A stretch of DNA of 58,749 bases from the NCBI GenBank assembly GCA_025965315.1, contig JAOPXD010000082.1, positions 1 to 58,749 of the forward strand, given 5' to 3'. This document shows, in pieces, positions 22,690 to 30,366 of the stretch (its first letter is position 1; the number at the start of each line of letters is the position of its first letter). The position numbers and the translations under genes were made by a program. The notes below the pieces were generated by a model. It saw only the letters and a program-made list of their open reading frames with translations, searched no databases and had not been told where the DNA came from. This DNA comes from Marmoricola sp. GTDB taxonomy: Bacteria > Actinomycetota > Actinomycetes > Propionibacteriales > Nocardioidaceae.

Positions 22690-24207
22690 GTGACCCACGC
22701 AGACGGGACCCTCCCCGGGATCGATCCTGCCGAGCTCGCGGTCACCGTGAAGGTACTCGCGCAGCTGCACGAGCTCGACGAGGACCACCCCGACATCACC
22801 GTCGTGAAGCGGGCGGCCTCGCACATGTACAAGGCGCTCAAGAAGGAGCGCCGGATCCGCAAGCGCGAGGCCGAGCTCGCGGCCGACCGCGCCGTCACCG
22901 AGGCCACCGCGACCGGTTCGGCGATGCGGATCGACGACGAGACCCAGGGCATCCCGCTGGTCTCGACCACCCGGGGCGCCTTCGCCGGGGAGCTGATCAA
23001 CCCCCGGGGCTGCTACATCTGCAAGAACGACTACACCCTGGTCGACGCGTTCTACCACTACCTCTGCCCCGACTGCGCCGCGTTCTCGCACAGCAAGCGC
23101 GACCAGCGCACCGACCTCTCCGGGAAGCGCGCGCTGCTCACCGGGGGCCGCGCGAAGATCGGGATGTACATCGCGCTGCGGCTGCTCCGCGACGGCGCGC
23201 ACACCACCATCACCACCCGGTTCCCCAAGGACGCCGTACGCCGGTTCGCCGCGATGGAGGACAGCGCCGAGTGGCTCCACCGGCTGAAGGTCGTCGGGAT
23301 CGACCTGCGCGACCCGACCCAGGTGGTCGCGCTGGCCGAGGACGTCGCCGCCGCCGGCCCGCTGGACATCCTGATCAACAACGCCTGCCAGACCGTACGC
23401 CGCTCCCCCGGCGCCTATTCCCAGCTCGTCGAGATGGAGTCGGCGCCGCTGCCCGACCTGCCCGGCTTGTCTTCCGGGCTGCCGGAGATGGTCACCTTCG
23501 ACCGGATCTCCGATGCGCACCCGGCCGCGATCTCGGGTGCGCTCGCCGCACACGCCGTGGCCCACCACGAGGGCGAGCCCGAGGAGCACGCACTCGCCGC
23601 GCACAACGCGGCGTCGCTGACCGCGTTGGCGTTGAAGGCCGGCAACGCGTCCCTGGACGCGCACCTCGCCGGGACCGCGGTCGACGCCGGTGGGCTGCTG
23701 CCCGACACCCAGACCAACAACTCCTGGACCCAGGTCGTCGAGGAGGTCAACCCGCTGGAGCTGCTCGAGGTGCAGTTCTGCAACTCGATCGCACCGTTCC
23801 TGCTGATCTCGCACCTGCGCCCGTCGATGCGGGCCGCGGTCGCCGCCGGCGCCCGGCGCGCGTACGTCGTGAACGTCTCCGCGATGGAGGGCCAGTTCTC
23901 GCGCCGCTACAAGGGCCCCGGCCACCCGCACACGAACATGGCGAAGGCGGCGCTGAACATGCTGACCCGGACCAGCTCCGAGGAGATGTTCGAGACCGAC
24001 CAGATCCTGATGACCGCCGTCGACACCGGCTGGATCACCGACGAGCGGCCGCACGCCGAGAAGCTCCGGATCGCTGCCGAGGGCTGGCACGCGCCCCTCG
24101 ACCTGGTCGACGGAGCCGCTCGGGTCTACGACCCGATCGTGATGGGTGAGGCCGGCGAGGACGTCTACGGCTGCTTCGTGAAGGACTTCAAGCCCAGCCC
24201 CTGGTGA
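22690..24207 (+). CDS. Large SDR-family protein with internal zinc ribbon and altered active site
   Basis: 505 residues, twice the normal SDR length. Residues 1-75 are helical and charged. Residues 108-129 form a four-Cys zinc ribbon (CYIC, then CPDC). The Rossmann part follows: TGGRAKIG (151-158) fits the cofactor loop and ILINNACQT (228-235) keeps the NNA motif. About 100 extra residues are inserted before YVVNVSAMEG with the catalytic Ser397. The usual Tyr-x-x-x-Lys appears as Thr415-N-M-A-Lys419 (PHTNMAKAALNML), so the catalytic Tyr is missing in register. Related long SDRs occur in fungi and other bacteria from memory. Reaction unknown; it may not be a simple dehydrogenase. Confidence 0.88.
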   Translation: MTHADGTLPGIDPAELAVTVKVLAQLHELDEDHPDITVVKRAASHMYKALKKERRIRKREAELAADRAVTEATATGSAMRIDDETQGIPLVSTTRGAFAGELINPRGCYICKNDYTLVDAFYHYLCPDCAAFSHSKRDQRTDLSGKRALLTGGRAKIGMYIALRLLRDGAHTTITTRFPKDAVRRFAAMEDSAEWLHRLKVVGIDLRDPTQVVALAEDVAAAGPLDILINNACQTVRRSPGAYSQLVEMESAPLPDLPGLSSGLPEMVTFDRISDAHPAAISGALAAHAVAHHEGEPEEHALAAHNAASLTALALKAGNASLDAHLAGTAVDAGGLLPDTQTNNSWTQVVEEVNPLELLEVQFCNSIAPFLLISHLRPSMRAAVAAGARRAYVVNVSAMEGQFSRRYKGPGHPHTNMAKAALNMLTRTSSEEMFETDQILMTAVDTGWITDERPHAEKLRIAAEGWHAPLDLVDGAARVYDPIVMGEAGEDVYGCFVKDFKPSPW

Positions 24208-24208
24208 A

Positions 24209-25366
24209 TCAGGTACGTGCCTGTCGGATCTCGGTCTCCAGCGTCGGGTACGGGTCCGCCAAGGGCTGACGATCCGCGCGAATGCTGTCCCGAATGGCTA
24301 GCACCGGGTCACCCGCCACGTACGAGCGGCCGCGCCGCTCCCCCCTCGCCGCCAGGAGGCCCGCTTCTGCCAACGCCAGCAGGTCACGCGTTGCGGTCCG
24401 CTCGACCACGCCGGTGCGCTTCACGTACGTCGGCCGGTTCACCCGCAACCCGAGCATCACGTCGAACACTGCATCAGCGGTTCTCTCGGGCAGCTTGTGC
24501 TCGGTCAGCAGGGAGTCGATCGCGCGCCACTGGTCCTCGGCTTCCCTGAATCGTCGTTGCACGGTCTGGGCCTGCATGTGATGAGCGCGCAGGTTGAACT
24601 TCACCCACAGTGTCGCGTCGTTGCCTGGATTCCAGCTGCCCTGGCCCACCGCGGCGAGGACGTCGTTGTAGGCCTGCGTGTTCGCCCCTAGCCATTCCTC
24701 GATGCTGGAAAAGGTCGGTTCCACCACTTGGTCCTGAGCGAGCACCATCGTCTGCAGAGCGCGCGCCATCCTCCCGTTACCGTCCTTGAACGGGTGGATC
24801 ATGACCAGGTTGAGGTGGGCCATCGCTCCGCGGATCAACGCATCGTCCTGAGATGTACGGGTCAGATCTGCGGACAGCGCCTTCATCAACCGAGGCACGT
24901 TGTCGGAGTCCGGCCCTTCGTACACGTTCTTCTCAGCTCGATCATCGCGGACGAAGACCGAGCCTGCGCGGTACCGTCCCGGCGCCTTGGAGAGCTCGTG
25001 CTCGAGGAGCATGAAGTGCAACGAGCGCAACGAGGTCTCGTCGATCACGAAGCCCGGCTCGGTGGCGACGTTCAGGACGTAGGTCAGCACCCGGCGATAG
25101 CCGAGGATCTCGGCCCAGGTGCTCTCGTCGGCGCTCAGCGGTGGCTCGTCGTCGACAGCCGCAGCGGCATCCTCGTCCGAGACGGTGTAGCCCTCGATCG
25201 TGTTCGAGCCCTGGATCGCGCGCGCCGACGATGTGCGGCGCAGTCCTCCGGTCCAGCGTTTGGGCGCGCGCAGAACCGACGAGAGCTCCGCACGGGTGGC
25301 GCGAATCTCGTCGATCACGTGCTGGTCCTGCAGGTCGGGATCGGGCGTTCTGAACAGTTCAGTCAT
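24209..25366 (-). CDS. Fic-domain AMPylase with C-terminal winged helix
   Basis: 385 residues. The order is an N-terminal Fic_N-like region with the inhibitory-helix-type motif SNTIEG (target-specific S/T-x-x-x-E-G/N), a Fic core with the complete active motif HPFKDGNGRMAR (His nucleophile, Asp and Gly for Mg and phosphates), then a C-terminal region (LPERTADAVFDVMLGLRVNRPTYVKRTGVVERTATRDLLAL) that resembles a winged helix. The enzyme would transfer AMP or another nucleotide monophosphate to a hydroxyl of a protein target. Start ATG 25366 has AAAGGA upstream; a TTG at 25393 would put operator DNA into the reading frame. The promoter is AT-rich compared with its surroundings. Confidence 0.92.
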   Translation of the reverse strand: MTELFRTPDPDLQDQHVIDEIRATRAELSSVLRAPKRWTGGLRRTSSARAIQGSNTIEGYTVSDEDAAAAVDDEPPLSADESTWAEILGYRRVLTYVLNVATEPGFVIDETSLRSLHFMLLEHELSKAPGRYRAGSVFVRDDRAEKNVYEGPDSDNVPRLMKALSADLTRTSQDDALIRGAMAHLNLVMIHPFKDGNGRMARALQTMVLAQDQVVEPTFSSIEEWLGANTQAYNDVLAAVGQGSWNPGNDATLWVKFNLRAHHMQAQTVQRRFREAEDQWRAIDSLLTEHKLPERTADAVFDVMLGLRVNRPTYVKRTGVVERTATRDLLALAEAGLLAARGERRGRSYVAGDPVLAIRDSIRADRQPLADPYPTLETEIRQART

Positions 25367-25370
25367 GGCA

Positions 25371-25393
25371 CTTTGTCCTTTACTAAGTGCCAA
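25371..25393 (-). promoter_or_regulatory. Operator 2 of the fic gene (degenerate palindrome)
   Basis: On the minus strand this 23-base site matches the perfect palindrome at 25415-25437 at 17 positions (TTGG-ACTTA-TAA...CAAAG). It covers the expected transcription start and the ribosome binding site of the Fic gene. It is also half of an inverted repeat TGGCACTT (25366-25373) and AAGTGCCA (25385-25392). Confidence 0.6.
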
Positions 25394-25421
25394 TCCTAGC
25401 GAATTTCGCCGTCATTTGGAA
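25393..25421 (-). promoter_or_regulatory. fic promoter (-35 TTCCAA, 17-base spacer, -10 TAGGAT)
   Basis: On the minus strand, -10 TAGGAT (25393-25398) is separated by 17 bases from TTCCAA (25416-25421). The -35 lies inside operator 1, and the start of transcription falls in operator 2. Confidence 0.5.
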
Positions 25422-25437
25422 CTTAATAAGTTCCAAA
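25415..25437. promoter_or_regulatory. Operator 1 of the fic gene (perfect palindrome)
   Basis: Arms TTTGGAACTTA (25415-25425) and TAAGTTCCAAA (25427-25437) are exact reverse complements around a single central base. The centre is 44 bp (about four helical turns) from the centre of operator 2. An additional AAGTGCCA copy follows at 25436-25443. Confidence 0.7.
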
Positions 25438-25450
25438 GTGCCACGAATGC

Positions 25451-26662
25451 TCAACCCCGGTCCCGGAGGTACCTCCCGAAGTGCGGAACCGTGAAGGTGA
25501 TCCGACCGCGCTCCCCCGAATAGATCAGGCCCTTCTTCAGCAGCGCGTCGCGGGCGGGCGAGAGCGACTGCGGCTTCTTGCCGAGGACCCCGGCCACGTC
25601 GGCCGTCGAGACCGACCTGATGTCATCCAGCTCGACGCCGTCCTCGGCCAGGGCGACGGCCGCGTCTGCCATCGCGCGCAGGTACTCGCGCTCGCCCGGG
25701 GTGGCGCGCTCGTAGCGGCTGCCGAAGAACCCCAGCGCGAGCTCCGTCTCGGCCTCGGGGGCAGCGACCTCGACGTCGCGCACGGTGATCGGCGAGGACG
25801 GGGCCACGTCCCAGACCGCCTTGCCGTAGGCCTGGACGAAGTACGGGTAGCCGCCGGTCGCCGCGTACATCGCCTCGAGCGCGCCCGGTTCGTACGCCGT
25901 GCCCTCGTCATGCGCCGGCGCCGTCAGGGCGCGATCGGCCTCCTCGCGCACCAGCCGGTCGATGCGCTGGTAGCGGAACAGCCGCTCGGAGTAGGACTTG
26001 CTCGCCGACAGCACCGCCGGGAGGTGCGGCAGCCCGGCTCCGACCACGATCACCGGCAGCCCCGACTGGCTGATCTCGTGGCAGGCCGCGCACAGCGCCG
26101 AGACGTCCGCGGATCCGAGGTCCTGCATCTCGTCGATGAAGACCGCGATCCCCTTGCCGACGTCGGCAGCCAACCCGCCGACGTCGGTGAACAGCTCGAC
26201 CAGGTCGATCTCCACGTCTCCGGAATCGGCCCGACCGATCGCCGCCGGAGCGTCGATGCCCGGGTTCCACTGGTCGCGGAGCTTCGTGCCGGGAGCCGAG
26301 TCGCGCTGGGCGAACGCCCGGATCACGCCGAGAACCTGCGCGACCTGATCGGGTTCAGGATGTCCGAGCTCCCGGATCGCCTGGTGCAGCGCGCTCGACA
26401 GCGGCCGGCGTAGGCTCTGGTCGGGCCTGGCCTCGAGCTTGCCGGTCCCCCACCCGCGTCGTACGGCGGCCGAGCGCAGCGCGTTGAGCAGCACGGTCTT
26501 GCCGACCCCGCGCAGCCCGGTCAGCACCAGCGAGCGCTCGGGCCGGCCGGTGGCGATCCGCTCCAGCACGACGTCGAAGGCGGCGAGCTGCTCGTCGCGG
26601 CCGGCGAGCTCAGGCGGGCGCTGGCCCGCTCCGGGCGCGTACGGGTTCTTGATCGGGTCCAC
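25451..26662 (-). CDS. AAA-type ATPase with C-terminal winged helix
   Basis: 403 residues. N-terminal NPYAPGAGQRPPELAGRDEQL leads into an archaeal-ATPase/Orc1-Cdc6-like AAA domain with Walker A LTGLRGVGKTVLLN (about residues 46-59), Walker B IAVFIDEMQDLGSAD and a sensor/arginine region near GLPVIVVGAGLPHL and SERLFRYQRIDRL. A C-terminal winged-helix segment (VSTADVAGVLGKKPQSLSPARDALLKKGLIYSGERGRITFTVPHFGRYL) probably binds DNA. Close relatives are common in actinobacteria without known function. It precedes fic on the same strand but the fic operators lie between them. GTG 26662 has a leaderless -10 TAGTGT. Confidence 0.87.
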   Translation of the reverse strand: MDPIKNPYAPGAGQRPPELAGRDEQLAAFDVVLERIATGRPERSLVLTGLRGVGKTVLLNALRSAAVRRGWGTGKLEARPDQSLRRPLSSALHQAIRELGHPEPDQVAQVLGVIRAFAQRDSAPGTKLRDQWNPGIDAPAAIGRADSGDVEIDLVELFTDVGGLAADVGKGIAVFIDEMQDLGSADVSALCAACHEISQSGLPVIVVGAGLPHLPAVLSASKSYSERLFRYQRIDRLVREEADRALTAPAHDEGTAYEPGALEAMYAATGGYPYFVQAYGKAVWDVAPSSPITVRDVEVAAPEAETELALGFFGSRYERATPGEREYLRAMADAAVALAEDGVELDDIRSVSTADVAGVLGKKPQSLSPARDALLKKGLIYSGERGRITFTVPHFGRYLRDRG

Positions 26663-26668
26663 GCTCGG

Positions 26669-26674
26669 ACACTA
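26669..26674 (-). promoter_or_regulatory. -10 box of leaderless AAA-ATPase gene promoter
   Basis: On the minus strand, TAGTGT, six bases (CCGAGC), then GTG at 26662. Confidence 0.5.
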
Positions 26675-26732
26675 TCCCGCTCTCTAGGTATTTCGTTAGA
26701 TTGAACTAGCGAGTCGTATCGCCCAGAGAACC

Positions 26733-26765
26733 GTGGCTGACCGACCTTCGGGAGCCACATAGGAT
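26733..26765 (+). promoter_or_regulatory. Promoter with inverted repeat upstream of the sigma-like gene
   Basis: CTGACC (26737-26742), 17 bases, then TAGGAT (26760-26765) fit a -35/-10 pair, with a start about 30 bases before ATG 26801. An inverted repeat GTGGCT (26733-26738) and AGCCAC (26753-26758) spans the spacer and could be an operator. Confidence 0.5.
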
Positions 26766-26800
26766 CGTTGCTTCTTGGGATCAACGGAAAGAAGCCACTG

Positions 26801-28102
26801 ATGGCCGTCACCCTCGTCTCCGACGTACAGACCGATGCCGAAGTCACCGACGGCATCGGGGCCGGCGACCTCGACGCAGCCGGACGACTCTGGGCCAGGT
26901 ACTGGCCGGTCGCCCTGGAAACAGCGCGCGAGCTCGTCGTTCCCGGGGAGGTGCCCGGGCTCGCCGCCGAGGCGCTGATCGGGACGATCGCGGCGATCGC
27001 CGTCGGGCGCGGACCGCGTGAGGACGTCACCGCATTCGTGCGCAGCGCCGTCCGCGAGCTCGGCGAGGACGACGAGCTCCCGCCCGGACTTCCCGGCCCG
27101 CAGTACCCGGACGTGTTCGTCTCGCCGATGATGAGCCAGGCCTTCGCCGGGCTTCCGGCCGAGACGCAGAACCTCCTCGTCACGGCCGGTACCGACGACC
27201 AGCAGCCGTGGACGGACCCCGACCGCGCCCAGGCACTGACCGCGCTCCAGCGCGACTACCTGGCCCTGCACGCGGCCCGTGCGGAGACCGAGGACTGCCG
27301 CGACGCCCACGCCCGGCTCGCTGCGATCGTCGAGGGCACCGGACCAGCGGGACTTCCGGCCGAGACCTGGGTGCACATGAGCGAGTGCGCCTGGTGCACC
27401 GAGGCGTTCCACGAGCTGGTGTTCAGCAGTGTGTCCCTCGGAGCCCTGGTCGAGCTTCCTGCCGCGGTCCCGGCCGCCGAGGCGGAGACCGTGGTCATCG
27501 CGGCGGTCCCGGCCGCTGTCCCCCCCGCTGTCCCCGCCGCTGTCCCCGCCGCTGTGCCCGCCGCTGTGCCCGCCGCTGCACCCGCGGCCGACTTCGAGAT
27601 GCCGCACGTCGGTAGTCATGCCGCCTCCGGACCTGCCTCTGCCGCGTTCCTACGTGGACCCCGCGGCCGCCTCGTCGCGATGGTCGCGGGCGGTGTCGCC
27701 GCGCTCGCTGCCGTGGCTGTCGTCGGCGTCCTGGTGCTGAACCAGGGCGGCGGCGACGATGCCCCGGCAGCAGCCACGGCGCACCAGACCCAGACTCCCT
27801 CGGGGCTTCCGGACGTGTCGCCGACGACGACCCCGACCAGCTCGCCCGGCGCGAAGCAGTCCAGGACCGCGGCGCCCGGTAGCAGCACCGACCCGTCGCC
27901 GACGAGCCTGCCGACGAGCGTGACCGACGCGCCGACCCCCAGCGCGACCCCGACGCCGTCCAGGGCCCCGACGAAGTCGACCGGCCCGACCGCGCCCGCG
28001 TCGTCGTCGACGGCGCCACCCGGGTCACCGTCCTCGAGCCCGACCGCGACGCCGACCAAGAAGCCCTGCAACCCGCTGAAGCACCTGTTCAAGATGTGCT
28101 GA
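26801..28102 (+). CDS. Membrane protein joining degenerate ECF-sigma-like and zinc anti-sigma-like domains
   Basis: 433 residues. Residues about 10-80 (IGAGDLDAAGRLWARYWPVALETARELV...DVTAFVRSAVREL) look like sigma region 2. The segment SQAFAGLPAETQNLL, then ALTALQRDYLALHAARAETEDC, looks like region 4 with its helix-turn-helix shortened. Then comes a ZAS-type motif His-x3-Cys-x2-Cys (WVHMSECAWCTEAFHELV). A VPAA repeat linker follows, a transmembrane helix (LVAMVAGGVAALAAVAVVGVLVL), and an external Ser/Thr/Pro-rich tail of about 110 residues ending CNPLKHLFKMC. Probably a membrane-bound signalling protein rather than an active sigma factor. ATG 26801 has GGAAAG upstream. Confidence 0.8.
   Translation: MAVTLVSDVQTDAEVTDGIGAGDLDAAGRLWARYWPVALETARELVVPGEVPGLAAEALIGTIAAIAVGRGPREDVTAFVRSAVRELGEDDELPPGLPGPQYPDVFVSPMMSQAFAGLPAETQNLLVTAGTDDQQPWTDPDRAQALTALQRDYLALHAARAETEDCRDAHARLAAIVEGTGPAGLPAETWVHMSECAWCTEAFHELVFSSVSLGALVELPAAVPAAEAETVVIAAVPAAVPPAVPAAVPAAVPAAVPAAAPAADFEMPHVGSHAASGPASAAFLRGPRGRLVAMVAGGVAALAAVAVVGVLVLNQGGGDDAPAAATAHQTQTPSGLPDVSPTTTPTSSPGAKQSRTAAPGSSTDPSPTSLPTSVTDAPTPSATPTPSRAPTKSTGPTAPASSSTAPPGSPSSSPTATPTKKPCNPLKHLFKMC
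27512..27583 (+). repeat. 12-bp coding tandem repeat (six units)
   Basis: Units of the form GCCGCTGTCCCC start at 27512, 27524, 27536, 27548, 27560 and 27572, with drift to GTGCCC and GCACCC. They encode the repeated Ala-Val-Pro-Ala linker before the membrane helix of the sigma/anti-sigma-like protein. Copy number is probably variable between strains. Confidence 0.9.
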
Positions 28103-28105
28103 GGT

Positions 28106-28342
28106 TCAGCGGCCGGCCTCGCCGGGTTCCGCTTCCGCCCACGCCGGTGGTTCCCAGGTCTGTCCAGCCCGGTGCTCACCCGACCGGGCGACCGTGTGGT
28201 CGAGGGTGAGCCTCCTGGATCGCGGAAGCACCCCCAGGATGGCCATCGCCGCGCGACGCCGGCCGGTGCGGTAGCCGAGGACGAAACCGGTGGCGCCCCA
28301 GCTGAGCGCGAGAGCAAGGCCGAGAGCGACGTACAGAAGCAT
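28106..28342 (-). CDS. Small membrane protein, 78 residues
   Basis: ATG 28342 with GGAG close upstream. The N terminus is one hydrophobic helix (LLYVALGLALALSWGATGFVLGY) followed by an Arg-rich cytoplasmic stretch (RTGRRRAAM) and a hydrophilic tail ending PPAWAEAEPGEAGR. It is convergent with the preceding gene, three bases from its stop. No family is recognised. Coding character (third-position GC, hydrophobic start followed by positive charges) supports a real gene, but no further evidence is available. Confidence 0.55.
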   Translation of the reverse strand: MLLYVALGLALALSWGATGFVLGYRTGRRRAAMAILGVLPRSRRLTLDHTVARSGEHRAGQTWEPPAWAEAEPGEAGR

Positions 28343-28429
28343 GGCTCCACCGTAGGCCGAAAGCGCCTTCAGGATCGGTGTATTTCATCAGAAAACGGCC
28401 ACGCGTCGCACCTGACGAGTCGCAGCGGA

Positions 28430-28435
28430 TACATT
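28430..28435 (+). promoter_or_regulatory. -10 box of leaderless Fpg-family gene promoter
   Basis: TACATT, six bases (TCCGGC), then ATG at 28442. Confidence 0.5.
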
Positions 28436-28441
28436 TCCGGC

Positions 28442-29308
28442 ATGCCTGAGCTGCCCGAGGTGGAGGCGCTGGTCCGCGACCTGACGAACCGGCTCGACGG
28501 GCGTGCGATCGTCCGGGTCGACATCGCGAACTTCAGCTGCCTGAAGACCTACGACCCGCCGATCACGGCGCTGGCCGGCGGGATGATCGACGGGGTCAGC
28601 CGGCACGGCAAGTTCCTCGACTTCGACGTCTCCGGGACGCACCTGGTGCTGCACCTGGCCAGGGCCGGCTGGATCCGCTGGAAGGACGAGGTCCCGAAGC
28701 TGCCCGCGAAGCCGAACAGCAAGTCGCCGCTCGCGGCCCGGATCATCCTGGACAACGGGTCCGGACTGGACATCACCGAGGCCGGCACCCGCAAGAGCCT
28801 GGCCCTGTACGTCGTCCGCGATCCCGCCGACGTCGAGGGCATCGCCAGGCTCGGGCCGGATCCGCTCTCCGACGACTTCACCCTCGACCTGCTGACCAGC
28901 ATCCTGGACGAGGCCGGCCGTGCCCAGATCAAGGGCGTGCTGCGCTACCAGAGCACGATCGCCGGGATCGGGAACGCCTACTCCGACGAGATCCTGCACG
29001 CCGCGAAGATGTCCCCGTTCAAGCCGGCGAACAGCCTGACCGACCACGAGAAGCAGCTGCTCCTCGACACCATCCGGACCGTGCTCGGCGACGCGGTCGC
29101 GCGCTCCGACGGGCTGCCGGCCAGCGAGCTCAAGGGCGAGAAGAAGTCCCACATGGCCGTGCACGGGCGCACCGGGCAGGCGTGTCCGGTTTGCGGAGAC
29201 ATCGTCCGCGAGGTGTCCTTCGCCGACCGGAGCCTGCAGTACTGCGCGACCTGCCAGACCGGTGGGAAACCGCTGGCCGACCGGCGGATGTCCAAGCTCC
29301 TCAAGTAG
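28442..29308 (+). CDS. Fpg/Nei-family DNA glycosylase
   Basis: 288 residues. The N terminus MPELPEVEALVRDL has the catalytic Pro2 and Glu3 of formamidopyrimidine/endonuclease VIII glycosylases, and the conserved Lys is in SRHGKFLDFDV. The helix-two-turn-helix region (LRYQSTIAGIGNAYSDEILHAAKMSPF) contains the essential Asn-x-Tyr-x-x-Glu. The C-terminal zinc finger is CPVCGDIVREVSFADRSLQYCATCQ. It excises oxidised bases and nicks the strand. The sequence is divergent from classic MutM, especially around the lesion loop, so it is probably one of the extra actinobacterial Fpg/Nei paralogues. No symbol is assigned for that reason. Confidence 0.9.
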   Translation: MPELPEVEALVRDLTNRLDGRAIVRVDIANFSCLKTYDPPITALAGGMIDGVSRHGKFLDFDVSGTHLVLHLARAGWIRWKDEVPKLPAKPNSKSPLAARIILDNGSGLDITEAGTRKSLALYVVRDPADVEGIARLGPDPLSDDFTLDLLTSILDEAGRAQIKGVLRYQSTIAGIGNAYSDEILHAAKMSPFKPANSLTDHEKQLLLDTIRTVLGDAVARSDGLPASELKGEKKSHMAVHGRTGQACPVCGDIVREVSFADRSLQYCATCQTGGKPLADRRMSKLLK

Positions 29309-29319
29309 CGTCTGCTGAC

Positions 29320-29652
29320 ATGAACGACATCCCGACCACCACGGTGGACCAGCTTCCGGACCCGCTGCCCGAAGGCCTCACCGTGCTCGACGTGCGCGAG
29401 CCGGTCGAGTGGGCGCACGGACACATCGACGGTGCTCTGCACATCCCGTTGTCCGAGATCGTCGAACGCGTCGGTGAGGTCGGTGCGGGCCAGGTACTGG
29501 TGGTGTGCAAGGTCGGAGTCCGGTCCGCGCAGGCGACCGGGTACCTGCTGCAGTCCGGGCACGACGCCGTGAACCTCGACGGCGGGATGCTCGAGTGGGC
29601 CGCTGCCGGACGCCCGATGGTGTCCGACGCCGGCGACCCGATGGTCGTCTGA
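29320..29652 (+). CDS. Single-domain rhodanese-like protein
   Basis: 110 residues. A complete rhodanese fold with the opening VLDVREPVEWAHGHIDGALHIPLSEI and the catalytic loop VVCKVGVRSAQATGYLL, where Cys is the sulfur carrier (CKVGVRS, six-residue loop). The C-terminal VNLDGGMLEWAAAGRPM is typical. It may transfer sulfur from thiosulfate or persulfide to an acceptor in the cytoplasm. It follows the glycosylase by 11 bases on the same strand and TAGCGT lies 8 bases upstream, so either read-through or its own weak promoter is possible. The start region could be shared with the glycosylase transcript. Confidence 0.93.
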   Translation: MNDIPTTTVDQLPDPLPEGLTVLDVREPVEWAHGHIDGALHIPLSEIVERVGEVGAGQVLVVCKVGVRSAQATGYLLQSGHDAVNLDGGMLEWAAAGRPMVSDAGDPMVV

Positions 29653-29656
29653 GCCG

Positions 29657-30331
29657 CTACCCGAACGCGGCCGGCAACGGCAGGGTGAGTGCCTCGGCGA
29701 GCTTCGCGAGGTAGCGCGCCCGCGGGATCTCGACCACGCCGAGGGTGGCCAGGTGGTCGGTCTGCCACTGGGTGTCCAGGATCCGCTGGCCGGCGTGCTC
29801 GTCGGTGAGCAGCGCCACCAGGTGCACCAGCGCGACCTTGGACGCGTCGGTCCGGTGCGAGAACATCGACTCCCCGGCGAACAGTCCGCCGATCGCGATG
29901 CCGTACAGGCCGCCGACCAGCTCGCCGTCGTACCAGGTCTCCACGGAGTGCGCCCAGCCCAGCTCGTGCAGGCGTCGGTACGCCGCCGCGATCGAGGTGT
30001 CGATCCAGGCCCCGTCGCGCGACGGGTCCGCGCACCCTGCGACCACCTCGGCGAACGCAGTGTTCACCCGGACCTCGTAGCGACGTACCGAGACCCGCAA
30101 CGAGCGCGAGACGACCAGGCCGTCGAGCGGCAGCACGCCGCGAAGGGCCGGGGACCACCACGCGACCTCGTCGTCGTCCGCGTCCACGTCGGCCGGCATC
30201 GGGAACAGCCCGCCGCGGTACGCCGCCAGCAGCGTCGCCGGGTCCAGGTCGCCCCCGAACGCGATCAGGTCCGGCCCGCGCCTCGGTGGCGTCGGCAGCA
30301 CCCAGCGCGAGGGTCCGGGATCGATCGGCAC
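29657..30331 (-). CDS. aat: Leucyl/phenylalanyl-tRNA--protein transferase
   Basis: About 224 residues. Key family blocks are LIAFGGDLDPATLLAAYRGGLFPMP, VAWWSPALRGVLPLDGLVVSRSL, ADPSRDGAWIDTSIAAAYRRLHELGWAHSVETW and GGLYGIAIGGLFAGESMFSHRTDASKVALVHLV, with the C-terminal ILDTQWQTDHLATLGVVEI. The enzyme attaches Leu or Phe to proteins with N-terminal Arg or Lys, making them substrates of the Clp N-end-rule pathway. GTG 30331 gives (M)PIDPGPSRWVLP, typical of actinobacterial Aat; a TTG at 30343 would add four residues. It is convergent with the rhodanese gene, four bases from its stop. Confidence 0.94.
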   Translation of the reverse strand: MPIDPGPSRWVLPTPPRRGPDLIAFGGDLDPATLLAAYRGGLFPMPADVDADDDEVAWWSPALRGVLPLDGLVVSRSLRVSVRRYEVRVNTAFAEVVAGCADPSRDGAWIDTSIAAAYRRLHELGWAHSVETWYDGELVGGLYGIAIGGLFAGESMFSHRTDASKVALVHLVALLTDEHAGQRILDTQWQTDHLATLGVVEIPRARYLAKLAEALTLPLPAAFG

Positions 30332-30354
30332 CCGTCCATCCAACAGGACCCCAC

Positions 30355-30360
30355 TACGAT
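30355..30360 (+). promoter_or_regulatory. -10 box of leaderless EcsC-family gene promoter
   Basis: TACGAT, six bases (TGACCC), then ATG at 30367. Confidence 0.5.
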
Positions 30361-30366
30361 TGACCC

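Noticed and set aside
24209..26662. Fic gene and AAA ATPase as a phage defence or toxin-antitoxin island
   Set aside because: No integrase, antitoxin or known defence gene is adjacent, and the two genes have separate promoters. Only the AT-rich fic promoter hints at transfer.
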